A stretch of DNA of 64,000 bases from Myxococcota bacterium (GTDB lineage: Bacteria; Myxococcota; B64-G9), in NCBI GenBank assembly GCA_022710975.1, contig JAKLGA010000019.1:1-64000 (forward strand), in the 5' to 3' direction. Of this stretch, positions 44,327-53,016 are shown in pieces. The notes under the pieces are model-generated. The model did not search any database, was not told where the DNA came from, and worked only from the letters and a program-made list of their open reading frames with translations. How positions within the stretch are numbered: the stretch's first letter is position 1; each line of letters opens with the position of its first letter. A program made the position numbers and the translations under genes.

Positions 44327-44947
44327 TTGCTCTTTCTCATCACAGGACTCGGCAATCCGGGCCGGGAGTACGCAGGCAGCCGTCACAACGTCGGCTTCCT
44401 GGCGCTCGACCGGCTGGCCGCCCGGGCAGGGCTGCGCTTCGCCGCGGACGCGGAGCTCGCGGCGCTCGCCTGCCACGGCGACCTGGCCACGCGCTCGGTG
44501 CTGCTGCTCGAACCGCAGACCTACATGAACCTGAGCGGCCGAGCGGTGGCGGCGGCCTGCCGGCGCCACGCGCTGGGCGCGGACCAGGTGCTGGTGATCC
44601 ACGACGACATGGATCTCGAGCTGGGCCGCATCCAGCTCCGGCGGGGCGGCGGCGACGGCGGGCACAAGGGCATCCGCTCGATCGGGGCGGAGCTGGGCCA
44701 CCTGGACTTCCACCGCATGCGCCTCGGCGTGGGCCGGCCCACGGGCGGCGACGCGGTGGAGCACGTGCTGGGCGGGTTCGGCCCCGACGAGCGACCCGCC
44801 CTCGAGGAGCTGCTCGACCGGGCCGCGGACGCGGCGGCGGTCTGGCTCCGCGAGGGCCTGGTGGCCGCCATGAACCGCTTCAACCGCTGGCGACCCCAGG
44901 GCCAGGCCACGGCACCGGATGGACCGAGCGAGGATTCTGACGCATGA
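44327..44947 (+). CDS. pth: peptidyl-tRNA hydrolase
   Basis: A 206-residue bacterial Pth; releases peptides from peptidyl-tRNA. Conserved: FLITGLGNPGREYAGSRHNVGF with the catalytic His, PQTYMNLSGRAV, VIHDDMDLELGRIQLRRGG with the catalytic Asp, and GGHKGIRSI. A TTG start at 44327, preceded by GAGGAG at suitable spacing, is needed because no ATG lies near the conserved first strand. It lies 42 bp after rplY, the usual neighbour. Confidence 0.95.
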   Translation: MLFLITGLGNPGREYAGSRHNVGFLALDRLAARAGLRFAADAELAALACHGDLATRSVLLLEPQTYMNLSGRAVAAACRRHALGADQVLVIHDDMDLELGRIQLRRGGGDGGHKGIRSIGAELGHLDFHRMRLGVGRPTGGDAVEHVLGGFGPDERPALEELLDRAADAAAVWLREGLVAAMNRFNRWRPQGQATAPDGPSEDSDA

Positions 44948-45055
44948 GACCCATGCGTCGCGTTGCGGCGACACCCGCCCCGCAGGTGCGCCGCGTTTCA
45001 CCCACTCCTTGCTCCTGGGCGTGACCCAGGGGCTACAACCCACAAGGAGGGTTCC

Positions 45056-45610
45056 ATGGCAGGCGTGCGGGAATACGAGACCCTGTACATCCTACGTCCC
45101 GACCTCACGGACGAAGCCGCGGTCCAGATCAACGACCGGCTGAAGGGCGTGCTCGAGCGCGACGGCGCCCGGCTGCTGAAGTGCAACCTGTGGGGCAAGC
45201 GCAAGACGGCCTTCGAGGTCAAGAAGCACCCCAAGGGCATCTACGTCCAGATGTGCTACCTCAGCCAGCCCGCCTTCGTGGGCGAGTTCGAGCGCAACCT
45301 GCGCATGATCGAGCCCGTGATCCGCTACCAGACCATCAAGCTGGCCGAGGACGTGGACATCGAGAAGCGCGTGGCCGAGCAGGAGGCCACGGACCGCGCC
45401 CAGGCGGAGGCCGAGGCCAAGGCCCGCGCCGAGGCCGAGGCGCGCAAGGCGGCCGGCCTGAGCGAGGAGCCCCCCGCGCCGCCGAGCCACGAGAACGACG
45501 ACGACGCCGACGATCGCGGCTACGGCGATCGCCGGGGCCGCGGCCGGCGCGACCGGGACGACGACGATCTGGGCGGCGAGCGCGACCTGCGCCACAAGGA
45601 CGAGGAGTGA
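45056..45610 (+). CDS. rpsF: 30S ribosomal protein S6 with charged C-terminal extension
   Basis: A 184-residue bS6, much longer than the usual 95-135 residues. The S6 fold covers about 1-98 (REYETLYILRPDLTDEA; LWGKRKTAFEVKKHPKGIYVQM; IEPVIRYQTIKL). An Ala/Glu helix and then a Asp/Arg-rich tail (DDDADDRGYGDRRGRGRRDRDDDD) follow. An AAGGAGGG site precedes the ATG. S6 binds S18, encoded 3 bp downstream. The 108-bp leader may contain an autoregulatory site, but no S6:S18 motif could be placed with confidence. Confidence 0.96.
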   Translation: MAGVREYETLYILRPDLTDEAAVQINDRLKGVLERDGARLLKCNLWGKRKTAFEVKKHPKGIYVQMCYLSQPAFVGEFERNLRMIEPVIRYQTIKLAEDVDIEKRVAEQEATDRAQAEAEAKARAEAEARKAAGLSEEPPAPPSHENDDDADDRGYGDRRGRGRRDRDDDDLGGERDLRHKDEE

Positions 45611-45613
45611 GTC

Positions 45614-45874
45614 ATGGCGATGAGAGAAGACACGCATGCGAAGAAGCGTCGGCGGCCCTTCCCCCGCCGCAAGGTGTGCCGGTTCTGCGCGGACAAGAAC
45701 CTGAAGGTGGACTACCGGGACGCCAACACGCTCAAGCTGTTCACCACCGAGCGCGGCAAGATCGTCCCCCGCCGCATCTCCGGCAACTGCGCCCGCCACC
45801 AGCGGCAGATCTCCGTGGCCGTGAAGCGCGCCCGGCAGATCGCCCTCATGCCGTACACGGCGACCACCATCTGA
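45614..45874 (+). CDS. rpsR: 30S ribosomal protein S18
   Basis: An 86-residue bS18. The core sequence [10 protein letters not shown], with [32 protein letters not shown], contains the Cys-Cys-Cys-His set of zinc-binding (C+) paralogs of S18. The Arg-rich N-terminus is typical. It follows rpsF by 3 bp and precedes rplI, the standard order. Confidence 0.97.
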   Translation: MAMREDTHAKKRRRPFPRRKVCRFCADKNLKVDYRDANTLKLFTTERGKIVPRRISGNCARHQRQISVAVKRARQIALMPYTATTI

Positions 45875-45893
45875 GGACGCGGGAGCGAACGCC

Positions 45894-46337
45894 ATGAAGG
45901 TGATTCTGCGAGAGGACGTCCCGGGCGTGGGGGGCATGGGCGAGCTGGTCAACGTGGCCGACGGCTTCGCCCGGAACTACCTGCTGCCCAAGAACATGGC
46001 CCTGCAGGCCAGCATCAAGAACCAGCGGCTGCTCGAGCACCAGCAGCGCCTGGCCGAGAAGCACAAGGCCAAGGTGAAGGTCACCGCCGCCGAGCTGGCC
46101 AAGAAGCTCGAGTCGCTCTCCTGCACCATCCCGGTGCTGGTCGGCGAGCAGGACAAGCTGTACGGCTCGGTGACGGCCAAGGACATCGAGGACGCGCTGG
46201 CCCAGGAGGGCGTGCGCATCCCGAAGCGCCAGATCCTGCTGGGCGAGCCGATCAAGGCCCTGGGCGTGTACACGGTGGACGTGCGCCTGCACGCCGACGT
46301 GACCGGCAAGCTCAAGGTGTGGGTGGTGGCCAAGTAA
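45894..46337 (+). CDS. rplI: 50S ribosomal protein L9
   Basis: A 147-residue bL9 with its two-domain shape. The N-terminal signature MKVILREDVPGVGGMGELVNVADGFARNYLLPK is the L9 signature; a long central helix (about 42-75) connects to the C-terminal domain ending GVYTVDVRLHADVTGKLKVWVV. Length normal. Nineteen base pairs after rpsR; dnaB follows 55 bp later. Confidence 0.97.
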   Translation: MKVILREDVPGVGGMGELVNVADGFARNYLLPKNMALQASIKNQRLLEHQQRLAEKHKAKVKVTAAELAKKLESLSCTIPVLVGEQDKLYGSVTAKDIEDALAQEGVRIPKRQILLGEPIKALGVYTVDVRLHADVTGKLKVWVVAK

Positions 46338-46392
46338 CCGCCGTCCGACCGCCCGGGGGATCGCTCCACCGCCGCGGCCCGAGGGACGCGAG

Positions 46393-47754
46393 ATGAACGC
46401 CGAGTCTCCCGCGCGCGTGCCTCCCCAGAACCTGGAAGCTGAGCGCTCCGTGCTCGGCGGCATCCTGCTCGACAACAACGTGCTGGACCAGCTCCTCGAC
46501 CTGGTCCAGGAGGAGGACTTCTACCGGGAGGCCCACCGCAAGATCTTCGCCACCATGCTCGCCATGGCCGAGCGCAACGAGGCCATCGACTACCTGACCC
46601 TGGAGGACGAGCTGCGCGCGCGCAGCCAGCTCGAGGGGGTAGGCGGCGCGGGGTACATCGCCTCGCTGACCGACGCCGTGCCATCGCTGGCCCACCTCAA
46701 GACCCACGCGCGCATCGTGCGCGACAAGGCCGTCGCGCGCCGGCTCATCTCCGCCTCGACCGAGATCCTGCAGGCCTGCTTCGACGACTCCAAGGAGCTC
46801 GAGGAGACCCTCGACGCGGCCCAGCAGCTGATCTTCACCGTCTCCCAGCGCCGAGGCCAGGCCGGGCCGGTGGCGCTCAAGGTGCTGGTGAAGTCCAGCT
46901 TCGAGACCATCGAGAAGCTGTTCGAGCGCAAGGAGCAGTACACCGGCGTGCCCACCGGCTTCCGGGACCTCGACGATCTCACCTCGGGCCTGCAGCGGGG
47001 CGACCTCATCATCCTGGCCGCCCGGCCCTCGATGGGCAAGACCGCGCTGGCGCTGAACATGGCGCAGAACGCGGCCCTGCGCGCCAAGATCCCCACGCTG
47101 GTGTTCTCCCTGGAGATGAACAAGGAGTCGCTGGTCAACCGCCTGCTGTGCTCCGAGGCCCGGGTGGACTCCCACCGCCTGCGCTCCGGGCACCTGAGCG
47201 ACGCGGACTGGGCCAAGCTGGCCCGCGCCGCCGGCCAGCTCAGCGAGACCCCACTGTACATCGACGACACGCCCGGCATCCGGGTTATGGAGATGCGCGC
47301 CCGGGCCCGGCGGCTGCAGACCGAGCTCGAGCGCCAGGGCCTGCCGCCGCTCGGGCTCCTGGTCATGGACTACCTGCAGCTCGCCCAGGGGCCCAAGGGC
47401 ATGGAGAGCCGCGAGCGGGAGATCTCCGAGATCTCCCGGGCGCTCAAGGGGCTGGCCAAGGAGCTCCAGGTCCCGGTGCTGGCGCTCAGCCAGCTCAGCC
47501 GGCGGGTGGAGTCGCGCGAGAACAAGAAGCCGATCCTGTCGGATCTGCGCGAGTCGGGCGCCATCGAGCAGGACGCGGACGTGATCATGTTCATCCACCG
47601 CGACGACGTCTACAACCGGGAGAGCGAGGACAAGGGCATCGCGGACGTGATCATCGGCAAGCAGCGCAACGGGCCCACGGGCGACATCCGCCTGCGCTTC
47701 TTCGCCGAGCACACCCGCTTCGAGAACCTGGCGCAGGAGCGCGAAGGCTTCTAG
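46393..47754 (+). CDS. dnaB: replicative DNA helicase DnaB
   Basis: A 453-residue hexameric helicase. The N-terminal domain (about 10-110, PPQNLEAERSVLGGILLDN) is followed by a RecA-like motor. Walker A is AARPSMGKTALALNMAQ, Walker B LGLLVMDYLQLAQ, followed by SQLSRRVESRENKKPILSDLRESGAIEQDADV and the Arg finger region KQRNGPTGDIRLRF. No intein is present. It unwinds DNA at the replication fork. Its position after rplI is conserved in many bacteria. Confidence 0.97.
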   Translation: MNAESPARVPPQNLEAERSVLGGILLDNNVLDQLLDLVQEEDFYREAHRKIFATMLAMAERNEAIDYLTLEDELRARSQLEGVGGAGYIASLTDAVPSLAHLKTHARIVRDKAVARRLISASTEILQACFDDSKELEETLDAAQQLIFTVSQRRGQAGPVALKVLVKSSFETIEKLFERKEQYTGVPTGFRDLDDLTSGLQRGDLIILAARPSMGKTALALNMAQNAALRAKIPTLVFSLEMNKESLVNRLLCSEARVDSHRLRSGHLSDADWAKLARAAGQLSETPLYIDDTPGIRVMEMRARARRLQTELERQGLPPLGLLVMDYLQLAQGPKGMESREREISEISRALKGLAKELQVPVLALSQLSRRVESRENKKPILSDLRESGAIEQDADVIMFIHRDDVYNRESEDKGIADVIIGKQRNGPTGDIRLRFFAEHTRFENLAQEREGF

Positions 47755-47763
47755 GGGAGCGGC

Positions 47764-48621
47764 ATGGGCGCGGACACCAAGCGCATCCTGGTGGTGGACG
47801 ACGACGCCATCAACCTCAACCTGATGCGGGAGATCTGCGAGGCGGCCGGCTACCTGGTCAGCGAGGCCCACGACGGCTACCAGGCGCTCGAGAGCGCGCG
47901 CCAGTCCTGTCCGGACCTCGTCCTGCTGGACATCATGATGGGCAGCAAGGACGGCTTCCAGGTGTGCCGCGAGCTGCGGGCCGAGCCGTCCACGGCCCGG
48001 GTGCCGGTGATCCTGGTGACCGCGGTGGACGACTCCGAGTCGATGGTGCGCGGCATCGAGCTGGGCGCCGAGGACTACGTCACCAAGCCCTTCCGCGCCT
48101 TCGATCTCCAGGCCCGCATCCGCACGGCGCTGGCGGGGGACGCGCCGGACCCGGCCCCGCCCGAGGACTCGAGCGGACCGGCCCGCGTGGGCGGCTACCG
48201 GGCGCTCCGGCGCGAGCTGGAGCACGAGCTGGCGCGCTCCCAGCGCTACAAGCACCCCCTGGCGGTGGCCCTGCTGGTGATCGAGAGCCACAGCACGCTG
48301 GCGGCCGAGCAGCGCAGGCGCGAGGCGGCCGGGCAGGTGGCGGCCCTGGTGGACGTGCTGCACAGGAGCCTGCGCGTGGTGGATCGGATCTACCGCCTGG
48401 CGGCCGACACCTTCCTGCTGCTGCTGCCCGAGACCAGCGGCGAGGACGCCGACGTCCCCCTCCAGCGCATCCAGGATGCCCTGGCGGCCCACCCGGGCCA
48501 GCGCGAGTGCCCGATCGCCCTCTCCACCATCCTGGTCAGCTACCCGGACGAGCGATTCACCAGCGTTCACGCCATGCTGGCGCACCTGACCGACGAGATG
48601 CGCCGGGCCCGCCTGGGGTGA
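47764..48621 (+). CDS. response regulator with degenerate GGDEF domain
   Basis: A 285-residue two-domain protein. The receiver (about 6-122) is intact: ILVVDDDAIN acidic pocket, LVLLDIMMGSKDG with the phospho-acceptor Asp, VILVTAVDD, and DYVTKPF with the conserved Lys. The C-terminal domain (about 140-285) has the diguanylate cyclase pattern (ALRRELEHELARSQRYKHPLAVALLVIE; VVDRIYRLAADTFLLLLPET) but the GGDEF signature is replaced by LAADTF, so cyclase activity is unlikely. ATG at 47764, only 9 bp after dnaB. It may bind c-di-GMP or GTP or act through protein contacts. Confidence 0.85.
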   Translation: MGADTKRILVVDDDAINLNLMREICEAAGYLVSEAHDGYQALESARQSCPDLVLLDIMMGSKDGFQVCRELRAEPSTARVPVILVTAVDDSESMVRGIELGAEDYVTKPFRAFDLQARIRTALAGDAPDPAPPEDSSGPARVGGYRALRRELEHELARSQRYKHPLAVALLVIESHSTLAAEQRRREAAGQVAALVDVLHRSLRVVDRIYRLAADTFLLLLPETSGEDADVPLQRIQDALAAHPGQRECPIALSTILVSYPDERFTSVHAMLAHLTDEMRRARLG

Positions 48622-48751
48622 CACCCGAGCGCGGCTGCTGGCTTGAATCCCCCGGGCAGACGTGCGATTCCTTGAACGCGATCCAGATCACAGACGCCTG
48701 ATGGACAGGGACGTGGTCTCGGTCCAACGGGGCCAAGGCGACCGAAGGACG

Positions 48752-49336
48752 ATGACCGAGCCACACGAACGACCGAGCCCGGAGGAGGAGCAGGCCCTCC
48801 TCGCGGCCTGCCAGCGCGGCGAGGCCGCCGGCTGGGAGCGGCTCTACCGCGCCTACCGCCGCGACGCGTGGGCGGTCCTGTTCCGGGTGCTCGGTCCGGG
48901 AGAGGAGCTCGAGGATCTGGTCCAGCAGGTGTTCATCCGGGTGTTCCGCAACCTGGCCGGCTTCGAGGGCCGGTCGCGCTTCAGCACCTGGCTGTACCGG
49001 ATCTGCGTGCACGTGGCCATGGACCATCTGCGCGAGCGGCGGAGACGCCGGGAAGACGCGGACGGGGTCAGCGCCGAGGCGGCGCCCGACCCCAGGGCCG
49101 ATCCCGGCCGGGAGGCGATGCTCCGCCAGGCCCGGGCCAGGCTCAACCAGGCCCTCGAGCGCCTCAAGGAGGACAAGCGCAACGTGCTGGTGCTGCACGA
49201 TCTCATGGAGGTGTCCAGCGAGGAGATCGCCCGCGAGCTGGCCATCCCGCCGGCCACGGTGCGCACCCGGCTGTTCTACGCGCGCAAGGAGCTGGCCCGC
49301 GCGCTCGCCCGGCAGGCAGGAGACTTGACGCCATGA
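48752..49336 (+). CDS. ECF-type RNA polymerase sigma factor
   Basis: A 194-residue sigma factor. Region 2 is visible as LYRAYRRDAWAVLFRVLG, LEDLVQQVFIRVFRNLAGFEGRSRFSTWLYRICVHVAMDHLRER, and region 4 as LVLHDLMEVSSEEIARELAIPPATVRTRLFYARKELAR, a helix-turn-helix. The start is uncertain: ATG 48752 (MTEPHERPSPEEEQ) is used, ATG 48701 is possible. It overlaps the anti-sigma gene by 4 bp (ATGA), which implies translational coupling and a cognate pair. The target promoters cannot be inferred. Confidence 0.9.
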   Translation: MTEPHERPSPEEEQALLAACQRGEAAGWERLYRAYRRDAWAVLFRVLGPGEELEDLVQQVFIRVFRNLAGFEGRSRFSTWLYRICVHVAMDHLRERRRRREDADGVSAEAAPDPRADPGREAMLRQARARLNQALERLKEDKRNVLVLHDLMEVSSEEIARELAIPPATVRTRLFYARKELARALARQAGDLTP

Positions 49337-50727
49337 GCGCACCCGGGTGCCAGCGCAGCGCCGAGGAGCGGGTGGCCTTCGCCTACGGCGAGCTGCCGCC
49401 CGAGGCCGCGCGGGAGTTCGAGGCCCACCTGGCCGGCTGCCCCGCCTGCCAGGCCGAGGTCGCCGAGCTCCGCCAGGCGGCCGAGCTCGTGCGCCTGGTG
49501 CGCGAGGCCCCGCTCCCGGCGGAGCCCGCCTGGCGGCCGCTCGCGCTGCCCGGGCGATCGCCGATCCGGGGCCGCTGGGGCTGGGCCTGGGCCGCAGGCG
49601 CGCTGGCCGCGGCCGCGGCGGCGTTGATTTTGTATGCCCTGGGACCGGGCAGCGCCGGGCCCGGCGCGCCGCCGCCGGTCCCGCCGCCCGCGCCTCCACC
49701 CTCCGCGCCCGTGGAGCGCCCCGTGCTGGCGCTGCAGGTGCTGGCCCGCGAGGGCGCGTTGATGCGCGCCTTCCCGGACGGCCAGCCCACCCGCCCCTTG
49801 CCACCGGGCGTGGCGCTGCGGGCCGGAGACGAGCTGTGGACCGGACCGAGCTCCAGCGCCCTGCTCGAGCTCGGCGATCGCAGCCGGGTGGGGCTCGCCC
49901 GCTCCAGCCGGCTGCGGCTGGACGGGACCGACGAGGCCAGGGCGCGCTTCACCCTCCAGTCCGGGACGCTGACCTGCCGGGTGAGCCCGCGCCCGCCCGA
50001 CCAGCTCTTCCGCGTGGAGACCGAGCTGGCCTCGGTGGTGGTCAAGGGCACCCGGTTCGCGGTGCGCATCGAGGGCCCCGGCGGGGTGTGGGTGGGCGTG
50101 GCCGAGGGCGCGGTCGAGATCACCCCGCGCAGCCCGGGGGCCCGCCCGCTCCTCGTCCAGGCTGGCCAGGCCGCCCGCCTGGACCGCCAGGGGCTCGCGC
50201 TGGGCCCGCTGGCGGAGCGGAGGGCGGAGCTCGATCGGCTGCTCGCCTCCCTGGAGCAGGCCCAGCCCGGGGCGCCGGCCGCGCCTCGCGCCCCGCGGGG
50301 CCCGAAGCCTCCTGCCCCGCCCCGGCGGCCGCTCGGCGAGCTCGATGCCCCGCCGCCTCCGCCGCCCATCCCCGGGGAGCCCGGGGCGGCCGCGCCCGCG
50401 CCCCCGCCCCCGCCCGCGGGCGACGGGCTGCAGGCGCTGGTCGAGTCGCTCTACCAGGACACGGCCTGGATCTTCGACGAGCTGCGGGACGACATGGCCC
50501 GCGGCCGCTTCGACCGGGTCCTGGCCAGGATCGAGAACTACCTGGCCGACCCGGACAGCCCCAACCGCGCCGAGGCGCTGTTCCTCAAGGCGGTCTGCCT
50601 GGAGAAGCTGGGCCGCACGCGCGAGGCGCGCGCCCTCTACCAGGACTACCTGATCCGCTGGCCCGACGGGCGCCGGGCCGGGGACGCCGAGCGGGGTTAC
50701 CTGCGCGCGACCCGGGCCGGGCGCTGA
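49333..50727 (+). CDS. membrane anti-sigma factor with FecR and TPR-like domains
   Basis: A 464-residue protein. The N-terminal zinc-finger anti-sigma module (about 10-50) has the FEAHLAGCPACQ pattern (HxxxCxxC). One membrane helix (about 82-102, WAWAAGALAAAAAALILYAL) follows, then a FecR-like beta domain (about 130-275: GDELWTGPSSSALLELGDRSRVGL; TELASVVVKGTRFAV). Next is a Pro-rich linker, and finally a TPR-like helical segment (about 380-464, RFDRVLARIENYLADPDSPNRAEALFLKA). Cytoplasmic sigma binding and periplasmic sensing are the likely arrangement. The combination of all three parts in one chain is unusual. The stop overlaps the convergent Fis-like gene. Confidence 0.85.
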   Translation: MSAPGCQRSAEERVAFAYGELPPEAAREFEAHLAGCPACQAEVAELRQAAELVRLVREAPLPAEPAWRPLALPGRSPIRGRWGWAWAAGALAAAAAALILYALGPGSAGPGAPPPVPPPAPPPSAPVERPVLALQVLAREGALMRAFPDGQPTRPLPPGVALRAGDELWTGPSSSALLELGDRSRVGLARSSRLRLDGTDEARARFTLQSGTLTCRVSPRPPDQLFRVETELASVVVKGTRFAVRIEGPGGVWVGVAEGAVEITPRSPGARPLLVQAGQAARLDRQGLALGPLAERRAELDRLLASLEQAQPGAPAAPRAPRGPKPPAPPRRPLGELDAPPPPPPIPGEPGAAAPAPPPPPAGDGLQALVESLYQDTAWIFDELRDDMARGRFDRVLARIENYLADPDSPNRAEALFLKAVCLEKLGRTREARALYQDYLIRWPDGRRAGDAERGYLRATRAGR

Positions 50728-50990
50728 GCCCCGAGCCCCAGCCTCCTCAGCTTGAGCCGGAGCCCGTTGCGGTGCAGCCCGAGGATCTCGGCCGCCTCGC
50801 CCTGGATCCCGCCGGCCGCCCGCAGGGCCTCCTGCAGCAGGGCGCGCTCGGCCTCGGCCAGGATGCGCGCGTGCAGCCGGGGCAGGCGATGCGGCCCGAG
50901 GGTGGTCAGCAGGCGGCGCACGTGGGCCCGCACCAGCTCGGCCAGCGGCAGCCGGGCGGCCCGCTCCGCGAGATCGCTGTCCTGGCTCAC
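50697..50990 (-). CDS. Fis-family small DNA-binding protein
   Basis: A 97-residue protein with the C-terminal Fis helix-turn-helix (about 55-90: AERALLQEALRAAGGIQGEAAEILGLHRNGLRLKLRRLGL), as at the end of NtrC-type activators or in free Fis. GTG at 50990 overlaps the glycosyltransferase stop (GTGA), so the two are coupled. The gene end overlaps the 3' end of the anti-sigma gene by 31 bp on the opposite strand. Probably a nucleoid or local regulator. Confidence 0.82.
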   Translation of the reverse strand: MSQDSDLAERAARLPLAELVRAHVRRLLTTLGPHRLPRLHARILAEAERALLQEALRAAGGIQGEAAEILGLHRNGLRLKLRRLGLGAQRPARVARR

Positions 50991-52180
50991 GGGCTCTCCT
51001 CCTCCCGGGACTCGCCGTCCAGCACCCGGCGCCCCTTCCACACCACGCCCTGCCCACGGCGGTGGTGCCAGGCCGACGCCAGCAGGATGTACACCAGGAC
51101 GGCGTTGCCCAGCGGCGCCAGGGGCGCGTAGGCCGGGTACCAGCCATTCAGGCCCCGCAGCGCCACCTGGAAGCCGAGCACCATCAGGTAGACCGCGACC
51201 AGCGCCCAGGCGCCCCAGGCCGGGCCGGCCCAGGCCCCGGCCAGCAGCAGGCCGGCGGCGGCCAGCCCGAGCAGCGCCGGACCGAGGCTCAGCGTCAGCG
51301 CCAGCAGCGCCGCCCCCAGCGCCCGGCTGAGCCTGGAGCGCACCAGCAGGTACAGGTTCTTCTTCCAGCCCTGGACCAGGGCGCCCAACCCCGTGTACAT
51401 GCGGGTGGAGAACACCTCGGGGCCGCGGGCCAGGCGGATGCGCGCCCCCCGGCGCTTGAGCACCCCGGCCAGCTCCACGTCCTCGAGCACCTTGCCGGCC
51501 ACCGCGCCGTGTCCGCCGGCGGCCGCGTGGGTCGCGCTGCGCACCAGGATGTACTGGCCGTTGGCGAAGGCCTCCGCGCGCCCGGGGGCGTTGATCCGGG
51601 ACGGGCGGTGGAAGAGCGCGATGAGCGCGGCCACCGCCGGCTGCAGCAGGCGCTCCCAGAACCCGGGCGCCTCGAGGGTCGGCACCAGCGACAGCATGTC
51701 CGCGCCGCTCCTGGCCGCCTCGGCCAGGGCGGCGGCGGCCCCGTCCGGGTGGTGCCAGGTGTCCGCGTCGGTGAACAGCAGCCACTCCCCGCGCGGGCGC
51801 CCCTGGCGCACGGCCCAGTCGAGGGCGTGGCACTTGCCCATCCAGCCCGGGGGCAGCTCCCCCACGGTGACCAGGCGCAGGCGCGGGTCCGCGGCGGCCA
51901 GGGCGGCGACCAGCTCGGCGGTGCGGTCGGTCGAGTGATCGTCGGCGACCAGCACCTCGAGCTCCAGCCCGCGCGAGGCGAGCAGCGAGCGCAGGCAGCG
52001 CTCGATGTTCAGCTCCTCGTTGCGCGCGGGCACGATCACGCTCAGGCGAGGCGCGGGCCCCCCGGGCGGCGGCGCCACGGGCCGGACCAGCGGGGTGCGC
52101 CCGAGCTCCACCAGGTTGGAGACGAACACAAACAGCCACAGCGCGCCCAGGCCGAGACCGGTCCACACGAGGCAGTCCAT
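50987..52180 (-). CDS. family 2 glycosyltransferase, hopene-associated (HpnB/CrtQ-like)
   Basis: A 397-residue membrane GT2. An N-terminal helix (about 5-25, WTGLGLGALWLFVFV) is followed by the GT-A core: LSVIVPARNEELNIERCLRSLL, VADDHSTDRTAEL, WLLFTDADTWHHPDG (DxD region), and VLEDVELAGVLKRRG. The processivity-type motif QGWKKNLY precedes three C-terminal membrane helices. Resembles hopene-associated HpnB or carotenoid glycosyltransferases. Donor and acceptor cannot be assigned. ATG at 52180; no clear upstream signal for regulation. Confidence 0.83.
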   Translation of the reverse strand: MDCLVWTGLGLGALWLFVFVSNLVELGRTPLVRPVAPPPGGPAPRLSVIVPARNEELNIERCLRSLLASRGLELEVLVADDHSTDRTAELVAALAAADPRLRLVTVGELPPGWMGKCHALDWAVRQGRPRGEWLLFTDADTWHHPDGAAAALAEAARSGADMLSLVPTLEAPGFWERLLQPAVAALIALFHRPSRINAPGRAEAFANGQYILVRSATHAAAGGHGAVAGKVLEDVELAGVLKRRGARIRLARGPEVFSTRMYTGLGALVQGWKKNLYLLVRSRLSRALGAALLALTLSLGPALLGLAAAGLLLAGAWAGPAWGAWALVAVYLMVLGFQVALRGLNGWYPAYAPLAPLGNAVLVYILLASAWHHRRGQGVVWKGRRVLDGESREEESP

Positions 52181-52270
52181 GCTGGCACTGTCCCCGCGCG
52201 CCCGGGCGGCTGTCAAGGTGGCGCACCCGCCTTGCGCCCGCCGCGCCCTGGGTGCTAGCGTGCGGCTCCC

Positions 52271-52918
52271 ATGGCGCCGCGCTTCGACTTCGTGCTCTTC
52301 GACCTCGACGGCACGCTGGTGGACTCCTCCGGCGACCTGACCACGGCGGTCAACGCCGCCCTGGCGGAGCTCGACCTGCCCCCGCTCACGCGCGCGGACA
52401 TCGTGTCCTTCGTGGGCGACGGGGCGCGGAAGCTCCTCGAGCGCACGCTGGCGCGCTTCGGCCGCACGGAGGTGGACGAGGCCGTGCGCCTGTTCAAGGC
52501 GGCCTACCGCCTGCGCTGCCTGGACGAGACCCGACCCTACCCGGGCGTGCCCGCGCTGCTCGAGGCCTTGTGCAGCCTGCCGCTCGGGGTGGTGTCCAAC
52601 AAGCCGGCCGAGTTCGCCCGGCAGGTGCTCGACGGCCTGGGGCTGAGCGGGCGCTTCGGCGCCGTCGTGGGAGGAGACGAGGCGGCGCTGAAGCCCAACC
52701 CCGCGCCGCTCCACCTGGCCATGGCCCGGCTCGGGGTGGCGGGCCGGCGCGGGTTGATGGTCGGCGATCACACCAACGATCTCGGCGCCGGCCGGGCCGC
52801 GGGGCTGGCGACCTGCGGGGTCACCTGGGGGCTGGACGGCGGGCGCGCGGTGCGCGCGGACCGCGCGGACTTCCTGTGCAGCGTCCCGGCCGAGGTCGAA
52901 AGGCTCGTCCTGGCCTGA
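52271..52918 (+). CDS. gph: phosphoglycolate phosphatase (HAD family)
   Basis: A 215-residue HAD phosphatase of the Gph type. Motif I: VLFDLDGTLVDSSGDL; cap domain with SFVGDGARKLLERTL; motif II: VVSNKPAEF; Lys of motif III: LKPNPAPLHLAM; motif IV: MVGDHTNDLGAGRAAGL. It dephosphorylates 2-phosphoglycolate or a similar small phosphate ester. Single gene, divergent from the glycosyltransferase. Close relatives include beta-phosphoglucomutase and pyrophosphatase, so substrate is inferred from motif similarity. Confidence 0.85.
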   Translation: MAPRFDFVLFDLDGTLVDSSGDLTTAVNAALAELDLPPLTRADIVSFVGDGARKLLERTLARFGRTEVDEAVRLFKAAYRLRCLDETRPYPGVPALLEALCSLPLGVVSNKPAEFARQVLDGLGLSGRFGAVVGGDEAALKPNPAPLHLAMARLGVAGRRGLMVGDHTNDLGAGRAAGLATCGVTWGLDGGRAVRADRADFLCSVPAEVERLVLA

Positions 52919-53016
52919 GGTTGAACCGCCCCCCGATTCCCATGAACGCTGCGCGCTGCCCTGGCGTCTGATGGGGCGAAAGACAAACAGCCCCTCGGAA
53001 GCGAAAGGAGCGCGTC

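Noticed and set aside
44948-45055. S6:S18 autoregulatory leader
   Set aside because: The spacer has some G/C-rich pairing, but the specific bulge and loop could not be placed by eye. A covariance-model scan would decide.
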